A stretch of DNA of 5,048 bases from Campylobacterota bacterium. GTDB taxonomy: Bacteria > Campylobacterota > Campylobacteria > Campylobacterales > Sulfurovaceae. The position numbers and the translations under genes are program-made. The stretch lies in contig JAADDP010000149.1 in NCBI GenBank assembly GCA_013153825.1, positions 1-5,048 of the forward strand, in the 5' to 3' direction. Shown here one piece after another: positions 1-5,048 of the stretch (position 1 is its first letter; every line of letters begins with the position of its first letter). The notes below the pieces were generated by a model, which worked only from the letters and a program-made list of their open reading frames with translations, ran no database searches and was not told where the DNA came from.

Positions 1-3000
1 GTTGAGGGTGGTACAGCAGATGTGACCAAATGTGAACCCCTAGAGGGTGTATTAGATGGGGCAGACTTTATCCCCAAGAGTGCAGTTGAGGAGCATGAGG
101 CTGATGGGAGAAGACACCCAGATATATACTATATTGCTTGGGCGCAACTCGATGCTAGAATAGATTTGAGAATGCCAGAGGCTGGATATAGTGATGAGGG
201 GTTTGAAGATAAGCTTTTGGTTTCCAGAAAGCAAGAAGATGGAAGTTACAAAACTTGGCAGATATATCCATCTTTAGATAATGAGTGTAAAGATGTAGAT
301 AAGGTTAGAATTCAGAGTTTTGATGTAGCCCCAGATGGGAAGAGTCTCTATATAGCTATGAGTAAACCTGTATATGATGAGAATGATACTCTAAAGGAGA
401 ATGACCTAAATCCAGATAGAAACTTGGGTATCTTTAAGTTGGATATTGCATCTAAGAAGATTACCCCTATAACCCATGACTACTCTCATGGCTATAGCTA
501 CCCAACATATATCGGAAATGATGAGGATACAGACCATGAGATGCTTCTAATTGCTAAGACGGTCACTAGAAAAGATATCCCTATGAACTATAAGAGTGAG
601 GCTCTCTTAAGAGATGAGTATGATAGACACCCTGCTACTCTAATACATAAGTTGGATACCGTTACAGGGGCAGTTACTCGAATAGGCTTTAATAACTCCC
701 ACCAGACTGAGCCTGTTGTAATTGATGACCATGGACTCCCATTAGTTGTATTTAACCAGTGGGAGCATCAAGCTACGGTTAATAGATTCTCTTTATGGAA
801 GATGCAGATAGATGGGAGTGATGAGTTTATGTACTTTGGAGAGGAGGCGAGTATAAGTGATACTCAAGATAACCTCTACTCCCCTAGACCTATTAGGAGT
901 GGAAAGTATAAGGATTATGTGATAATGGGTCAGGCTGGAAGGGTCGGAAACGCTGCAGGGTTTATCTCTGAGGGGAGTATCCTTATGACATATAGAGAGA
1001 ATTTAGATTTAAGAAGTAAAAAGATTTTTCTATCTAAAATTGATACGAGTGGTGTAATTGAGAGAAATATCGCTAGAAGCCCTGAGCACTACAACGATGA
1101 GAGCTTTGTATACTCATTTAGAGAGAATACAGATAGCACATATAAGCTCTATGTGAAGGATTATCCAGAGGATATAAATAGTGATGAGGTAAACCCAGAC
1201 CCAGGTGTTTTAGTAAACTCAAGCGACAACTACCACTTCGTTCAAGCTAGAAGCTTCTACCCACCAGAGTCGAAACAGGTTGCACCAGGGGTGAGTGATT
1301 TGAGTGAGAATAGGGTCTCATTTACAAATGAAAATTTAAATGGATATGCTGGATATTTAGTTGAGTTCCTAGGAGACTCTGATAATGGGGAGCAGAATGA
1401 GCTAGATGGGATAGATACAAATGATATAAGAATGCAGTTTTATATCCCATCTCACCACTTTGATGACTCATATGCGATAGGGGTTGAGAAGAGTCCAGAG
1501 CTAGTTGTCCCTTCAAGTGGTCTAATTAAGCCTGAAGAGGATGGCTCTCTTGGGGTTATCTTGAAGGAGGGGCTATATGTCTGGAAGGCACATAAGAGGT
1601 TTACAACCAAAGATGATGCTGGAGATTTATGGATACCAATCCGTGCAGAGAGACAGGAGGTAAACTTCGTTCCAAACCGTGTAAATCAGTGTAACCAGTG
1701 TCACCAAGATAGAAATCAAGAGGTTATCGATAGATACCATGACTACTACTCAATTGCAAATGTGAAGATGCATGGAAACTTAACCGATATGTGGGGGACA
1801 GATAAGGATACAACGGAGTTTAATGCCTCAAAAGAGGTTCCAGATTTCCATAAGCAGATTATGCCTCTTCTAACTAAACCTGCATTAGATGGTGGAAAGA
1901 GTTGTGCCGATTGTCACAATTCAGGAGATAAGTTAAACCTCTCAAATGCTACAGGTGTTGATGTGCAGAATACCACATATAGAAACTTTGTACTAGGGGC
2001 TCATCTACTTCCAGATGGTTCGGTAGCTCCATACAACTATATCAGTATCAATCCAATGGGGATGGATGTCCATCAGGAGGGGGGTTACCACTATGCACCT
2101 TTCCTATGGAGTCTAATTACAAATGATGACTTAACAGCTCCAGAAGATGATAACCACTCAGATGACCCAGGGAAGAACCTAGATAGAAAAGATGATTATG
2201 GGGCTAAATATAGTGAAGTTGTTGAGGATGAGATTGCTAGAATAAATGGTATATATGACCATAGTAAACACTGGTCTCTAGCCGATAGACAGGCTGTAAT
2301 AACATATGGGGCTACAAGACTTGCAGTTGGTCTCTCCGATAGGTTGACATTTGTTCCAAATAAACTTGCAATAGATACAAATCAGGCTCAAAAGGCGTAT
2401 CAATCATTTGTTAGAAACTGCTATAAGTGTCACAATAACCACACTGTAAATGGGCTACACGATGCAAACTTTGAGGATATTATTCCAAAAGAGAAGAGAT
2501 TTAGTGACCCATACTACCTTAGAGATGAGGTGATGAGGTTCTCAATCTACCACTATTTAGCCAATAGAGATGATACCAAATTTTCTCAATATATTTGGGA
2601 GAGTAATTTAGAGTACTCAATGTATAAGACGATGACATCTGCACTGTATAGAGTTGACTTTAATGATTTAAATAACTCAGAAATTCTAGTATATGCTAGA
2701 GGATATTATATTGATAAAGATGGCAACAAAGTAGAGTTAGATGAGAACCATATCAAGTCACACAGCTTCCTAGATGCAGATAGTGACGACTATAAGGCTA
2801 TAGAGAATTGGGTTAATAATACACCTATGGAGAACAGTATCCCTATAATGAATAAACCTGCAGAAGAGATTGTTATTAAGGAGTATGATGAACCTGCCTA
2901 TCTTTCTCAAGATGTCACTTGGAGTGATGAGGATGGAGATTTAGCTCAAGCCATGATTAGTACAACTAGCTCTTCTGAACATACATTTGGAGATACAATG

Positions 3001-4053
3001 TTGGCTCTTGATTATAATGATTTCGTATCTGCTAAACTTAAAACATACGCTATTTTAGGGGATAGAGGTGAACACAACTTCACATTTAGAGTTACAGATG
3101 GGTTAGATAATGGAGTTATTCAGACTGTCCCTGTAAGGGTTGAGAGTGACTATATCGTGCCTAGACCACTCTCTACAATGCCAAAATCCTATCTATTCTA
3201 TACCGATATGAATACAAGTGAGTTGAAAAGGTTGGAGAGTAATGGAACAGTTACAACTGTTGGGGTAATAGATGGATTAAATACAAATTGGACTACTGTT
3301 TATCGTAGAGCAGATAAGGGGTGGCTATACTTCTTAAATCAGGAGGAAGAGAGAATATATGTTGTCTCTGAGAATAACGCATCGGTACTATTTAGTATAG
3401 GAATTGATAATGAGCCAAATAGAGTTGGAACTCACCATAAGCAGACTCTATATCTAATTTGGTGGAGACCAGCTGAAGGGGTTGAAGGGGAAGCTAACTA
3501 CACCCCAGGTGGACTTGAGGGGCTATTGGAGTCTAAACTTAGTAGTGACCCAAATATTGATGGAGATTACTATGTTCAGTTGGGTTCAGGAGAGAGTGAT
3601 GATACTCAGATAACCCCTGCATGGAAGACAAAACTTGCAGATGGTGGAAATACTGTCGGGGTGTATGTCTGGAGAAGGGCTACATTTATGACCAAGTGGG
3701 TAAATGAGGGTATCGATAGGATGAATGTCTTAAATCTTGTAACAGGGAAGAGTAAATATCTAACCGATTTCAACTTTACAGCTAAGACGGTAGATGGAGT
3801 AGATTATGAGGCTAGAGAGTATTGGAATGTTAGAGCGATTGTTGTAGCAGAAGATGGTGCATTCTACGGCTTCAATAAGGATTTAAACTCAGCCCCAGAG
3901 GCGTTTAACTTCGACCCAATAGAGGGAATTCAAAAGCAAGTTGAGGTTCCAGATTGGCTACAGAAGTATCTAGATGACTATGAGTATTACCAGAGTAACC
4001 TAAATTACGCTACACCATTCTTGGTAATTGAGCCTAGAGAGCAGGAGGAGTAG
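1..4053 (+). CDS. HzsA-related triheme c-type cytochrome with beta-propeller regions (5' partial)
   Basis: Open from base 1 to TAG at 4051-4053; 1350 residues are visible (numbered here from the first codon). The GTG at 22 is not a convincing start: the frame is open upstream, and starting there leaves no export signal, which CXXCH haem proteins need. Residues about 20-410 resemble a beta-propeller, with a PD40/TolB-like strand ([14 protein letters not shown], 106-119) and later LWKMQIDG (265-272). [11 protein letters not shown] (412-422) and [12 protein letters not shown] (about 513-524) resemble, from memory, conserved stretches of HzsA-related proteins. Three haem c motifs follow: CNQCH (564), CADCH (635, preceded by IMPLL as in planctomycete-type cytochrome domains) and CYKCH (807). 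Residues about 945-1050 look Ig/cadherin-like ([15 protein letters not shown]); about 1060-1350 may be a second propeller. The likely role is periplasmic or surface electron transfer or a redox enzyme; the substrate is unknown. Family assignment is moderately sure, and hydrazine synthesis is not implied. Confidence 0.8.
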   Translation, partial: VEGGTADVTKCEPLEGVLDGADFIPKSAVEEHEADGRRHPDIYYIAWAQLDARIDLRMPEAGYSDEGFEDKLLVSRKQEDGSYKTWQIYPSLDNECKDVDKVRIQSFDVAPDGKSLYIAMSKPVYDENDTLKENDLNPDRNLGIFKLDIASKKITPITHDYSHGYSYPTYIGNDEDTDHEMLLIAKTVTRKDIPMNYKSEALLRDEYDRHPATLIHKLDTVTGAVTRIGFNNSHQTEPVVIDDHGLPLVVFNQWEHQATVNRFSLWKMQIDGSDEFMYFGEEASISDTQDNLYSPRPIRSGKYKDYVIMGQAGRVGNAAGFISEGSILMTYRENLDLRSKKIFLSKIDTSGVIERNIARSPEHYNDESFVYSFRENTDSTYKLYVKDYPEDINSDEVNPDPGVLVNSSDNYHFVQARSFYPPESKQVAPGVSDLSENRVSFTNENLNGYAGYLVEFLGDSDNGEQNELDGIDTNDIRMQFYIPSHHFDDSYAIGVEKSPELVVPSSGLIKPEEDGSLGVILKEGLYVWKAHKRFTTKDDAGDLWIPIRAERQEVNFVPNRVNQCNQCHQDRNQEVIDRYHDYYSIANVKMHGNLTDMWGTDKDTTEFNASKEVPDFHKQIMPLLTKPALDGGKSCADCHNSGDKLNLSNATGVDVQNTTYRNFVLGAHLLPDGSVAPYNYISINPMGMDVHQEGGYHYAPFLWSLITNDDLTAPEDDNHSDDPGKNLDRKDDYGAKYSEVVEDEIARINGIYDHSKHWSLADRQAVITYGATRLAVGLSDRLTFVPNKLAIDTNQAQKAYQSFVRNCYKCHNNHTVNGLHDANFEDIIPKEKRFSDPYYLRDEVMRFSIYHYLANRDDTKFSQYIWESNLEYSMYKTMTSALYRVDFNDLNNSEILVYARGYYIDKDGNKVELDENHIKSHSFLDADSDDYKAIENWVNNTPMENSIPIMNKPAEEIVIKEYDEPAYLSQDVTWSDEDGDLAQAMISTTSSSEHTFGDTMLALDYNDFVSAKLKTYAILGDRGEHNFTFRVTDGLDNGVIQTVPVRVESDYIVPRPLSTMPKSYLFYTDMNTSELKRLESNGTVTTVGVIDGLNTNWTTVYRRADKGWLYFLNQEEERIYVVSENNASVLFSIGIDNEPNRVGTHHKQTLYLIWWRPAEGVEGEANYTPGGLEGLLESKLSSDPNIDGDYYVQLGSGESDDTQITPAWKTKLADGGNTVGVYVWRRATFMTKWVNEGIDRMNVLNLVTGKSKYLTDFNFTAKTVDGVDYEAREYWNVRAIVVAEDGAFYGFNKDLNSAPEAFNFDPIEGIQKQVEVPDWLQKYLDDYEYYQSNLNYATPFLVIEPREQEE
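1690..1704 (+). other. Haem c attachment motif 1 (CNQCH)
   Basis: Encodes Cys-Asn-Gln-Cys-His at visible residues 564-568 of the cytochrome. It follows a stretch ([13 protein letters not shown], then VPNRVNQ) that sits just before the first haem site in HzsA-related proteins. The residue four positions after the motif His is Asn, not Tyr. Confidence 0.9.
1903..1917 (+). other. Haem c attachment motif 2 (CADCH)
   Basis: Encodes Cys-Ala-Asp-Cys-His at visible residues 635-639. The preceding FHKQIMPLL and the following NSGDKLNLS match the usual layout of a planctomycete-type cytochrome c module: an 'I-x-P-I/L-L' helix, then CXXCH, then a short loop ending in a leucine-containing strand. Confidence 0.9.
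2419..2433 (+). other. Haem c attachment motif 3 (CYKCH)
   Basis: Encodes Cys-Tyr-Lys-Cys-His at visible residues 807-811, followed by NNH. It lies about 170 residues after motif 2, so it probably belongs to a separate cytochrome module. The distal ligand cannot be assigned; there are several His and Met residues nearby. Confidence 0.88.
4043..4048 (+). promoter_or_regulatory. Ribosome binding site of the lipoprotein gene
   Basis: A perfect AGGAGG lies 7 bases before the ATG at 4056, within the last codons (Gln-Glu-Glu) of the upstream cytochrome gene. It fixes the lipoprotein start. With only two bases between the stop and the next start, it suggests that translation of the two genes is coupled. 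Confidence 0.9.
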
Positions 4054-4055
4054 AG

Positions 4056-4103
4056 ATGAGAAAAATTATAAGTTTAACAGCCACCCTATTTATTATAGGG
4101 TGT
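4056..4103 (+). other. Lipoprotein signal peptide and lipobox
   Basis: Basic N-region (Arg2, Lys3), a short hydrophobic core (residues 4-14) and lipobox Ile-Ile-Gly-Cys with the Cys codon TGT at 4101-4103. The mature protein would begin CGGNSNN, a flexible tether typical of Gram-negative outer-membrane lipoproteins. Confidence 0.88.
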
Positions 4104-5048
4104 GGAGGTAACTCCAATAATAGGGATATGAAGAGTGTAGATATTAATGGAAACCATAATAATATTGCTCAAAAGTATAGTGTAGATTTCAGAAAATCTA
4201 TATCTTTAGATGATAAGATTGCTGGATTATATATATTTTACTTTAATAGAGCTCCAGACTGGGATGGGTTTAACTACTGGAAGAGTAGAGGATATAGCGA
4301 TAGTGAAGCACTGAATATACTCTCATATAATTTCTCTCAACATGAGGTTTTCACCTCCACCTATTCAGATTTAGATGATAGAGAGTTTGTCGAGGCTATC
4401 TACAGTAATGTTCTGGGAAAAGATGGAGATGAAGAGGGGATAGAGTACTGGACATCTGAACTAAATAGAGGTGTTAGCCGTTCTGATATGGTATCAAACT
4501 TTGTTGAGTCATCTCTAGGTAGCGATATCGATAAGGAGAACTTTCCAAATCTATCTGATGAGGAGTTAAATGATGCTCAGGAGAGACAAGATTTAATCTC
4601 CAATAAGGTTGATGTAGCACTCTACTTTACAGAGTCACTTCAAGATAAATCAAATATCTCAAATATCAATAACCCAGAGGATGATCCCTCATATCAGGCA
4701 TCAATTAAGATATTAGATGGTGTAACATCTGATAGTACATCTGTAGATAGTAAAAAGGAGTATATAGATACTATTGCTGATGAGAGTAACCCTATAGATA
4801 TAATTATAAATGGAGATGAGGTAGAGACTCAACCAACTGCTACTCCAACGGAGACACCTACCCCTACAGAGGTACCAACCTCTACACCTGCTCCAACACC
4901 AATATATATACCTATATCAACACCAACACCGACACCGACACCAACACCAACACCAACACCAACACCAACACCAACACCGACACCGACACCAACACCAACA
5001 CCGACACCGACACCGACACCAACACCGACACCGACACCAACACCAACA
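4056..5048 (+). CDS. DUF4214-type lipoprotein with Thr-Pro repeat tract (3' partial)
   Basis: ATG at 4056 opens a frame with no stop to the window end: 331 complete codons, C-terminus missing. The start is set by the AGGAGG at 4043 and a type II signal peptide ([16 protein letters not shown]), with lipobox IIGC and Cys16 as the lipidation site. Gly at +2 does not suggest inner-membrane retention, so outer-membrane anchoring is likely. Residues about 54-100 ([17 protein letters not shown]) and 111-154 ([17 protein letters not shown], then a Gly-Val-Ser-Arg-Ser turn) are two consecutive segments of the DUF4214 type, a helical module of unknown function common in secreted and surface proteins. 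An acidic, Asn/Ser-rich spacer (about 155-258) leads to a Pro/Thr linker (260-288) and a pure Thr-Pro tract (289-331 and beyond). The tract probably forms an extended stalk to a domain outside the window. Co-transcription with the cytochrome hints at a shared envelope role, which is unproven. Confidence 0.85.
   Translation, partial: MRKIISLTATLFIIGCGGNSNNRDMKSVDINGNHNNIAQKYSVDFRKSISLDDKIAGLYIFYFNRAPDWDGFNYWKSRGYSDSEALNILSYNFSQHEVFTSTYSDLDDREFVEAIYSNVLGKDGDEEGIEYWTSELNRGVSRSDMVSNFVESSLGSDIDKENFPNLSDEELNDAQERQDLISNKVDVALYFTESLQDKSNISNINNPEDDPSYQASIKILDGVTSDSTSVDSKKEYIDTIADESNPIDIIINGDEVETQPTATPTETPTPTEVPTSTPAPTPIYIPISTPTPTPTPTPTPTPTPTPTPTPTPTPTPTPTPTPTPTPTPTPT
4082..4102 (+). repeat. Perfect 8-bp inverted repeat (RNA hairpin) in the start region
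   Basis: CACCCTAT (4082-4089) and ATAGGGTG (4095-4102) are exact reverse complements around a 5-base loop (TTATT). It lies 26 bases downstream of the A of the start codon, within the signal-peptide codons. No T-tract follows, so it is not an intrinsic terminator. It could form a hairpin in the mRNA that slows early elongation. Confidence 0.6.
4833..4919 (+). repeat. Degenerate Pro/Thr-rich linker preceding the perfect array
   Basis: Encodes residues 260-288, rich in Thr-Pro dipeptides but with Ala, Glu, Val and Ser substitutions and mixed codons (ACT, ACG, ACC, CCT, CCA). It ends with an Ile-Tyr-Ile-Pro-Ile-Ser interruption. It looks like an older, diverged version of the hexamer array that follows. 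Confidence 0.7.
4920..5048 (+). repeat. In-frame ACACC(A/G) hexanucleotide tandem array
   Basis: Twenty-one uninterrupted 6-bp units plus a final ACA, continuing past the window end. Units differ only in the third position of the Pro codon (CCA or CCG); Thr is always ACA. G-ending units are numbers 2, 3, 10, 11, 14, 15, 16, 18 and 19. The array encodes a pure Thr-Pro tract. Changes in unit number would lengthen or shorten the tract without shifting the frame. Confidence 0.95.

Noticed and set aside
22..24. GTG as the start codon of the cytochrome gene
   Set aside because: The frame is open to base 1, there is no well-placed ribosome binding site, and the resulting protein would have no export signal despite three haem c sites.
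52..234. Minus-strand open frame of 60 codons
   Set aside because: It lies wholly inside the long cytochrome gene, has no recognisable domain, and is explained as a shadow of the coding strand.
1322..1516. Minus-strand open frame of 64 codons
   Set aside because: It is antisense to the cytochrome gene, with His/Leu/Ser-rich composition that simply mirrors the plus-strand codons.
1..4053. True hydrazine synthase alpha subunit (anammox)
   Set aside because: There are three haem sites, a much greater length, Asn instead of Tyr after the first motif, and no beta/gamma subunit partner next to it.
4082..4102. Intrinsic terminator between the two genes
   Set aside because: The stem is inside the second gene and is followed by TGGAGGTAAC rather than a T-tract.
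4104..4130. Alternative lipoprotein start at ATG 4128 using GGAGG at 4104-4108
   Set aside because: The spacing of 19 bases is too long, and the start would remove the signal peptide and lipobox.
4920..5048. CRISPR array
   Set aside because: The units are contiguous 6-bp repeats without spacers, and they translate in frame as Thr-Pro.

Overview
The window holds two plus-strand genes in what looks like one operon. It is AT-rich and coding almost end to end. Arginine is nearly always AGA or AGG, and ATA, TTA and CTA codons are frequent. With exported c-type cytochromes, this suggests a Gram-negative, respiring, probably aquatic bacterium. Campylobacterota (Sulfurimonas/Sulfurovum-like) would fit, but this is a guess from composition and protein type. 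There is no rRNA or other taxonomic marker.

Positions 1-4053 are the 3' part of a very long gene, open from the first base. It encodes an exported cytochrome related to the HzsA-like (hydrazine synthase alpha subunit-like) family. A beta-propeller-like N-terminal region is followed by three CXXCH haem c sites, an Ig/cadherin-like module, and a C-terminal region that looks like a second propeller. The true start and the expected signal peptide lie upstream of the window.

Two bases after that stop, a second gene starts at 4056, with a perfect AGGAGG ribosome binding site inside the last codons of the first gene. It encodes a lipoprotein with two consecutive DUF4214-like segments, an acidic spacer and a long Thr-Pro tract. 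The tract is encoded by an almost perfect ACACC(A/G) hexamer array that runs off the end of the window, so this gene is also incomplete.

The tight spacing implies co-translation of a periplasmic or surface multihaem cytochrome and an outer-membrane-anchored, stalk-like lipoprotein. A shared role at the cell envelope is plausible but unproven. There is no intergenic stretch, promoter, RNA gene, insertion sequence or CRISPR array. The most unusual features are the architecture of the cytochrome, the layered hexamer array (with a hidden 48-bp period), and a perfect 8-bp hairpin in the lipoprotein signal-peptide codons.
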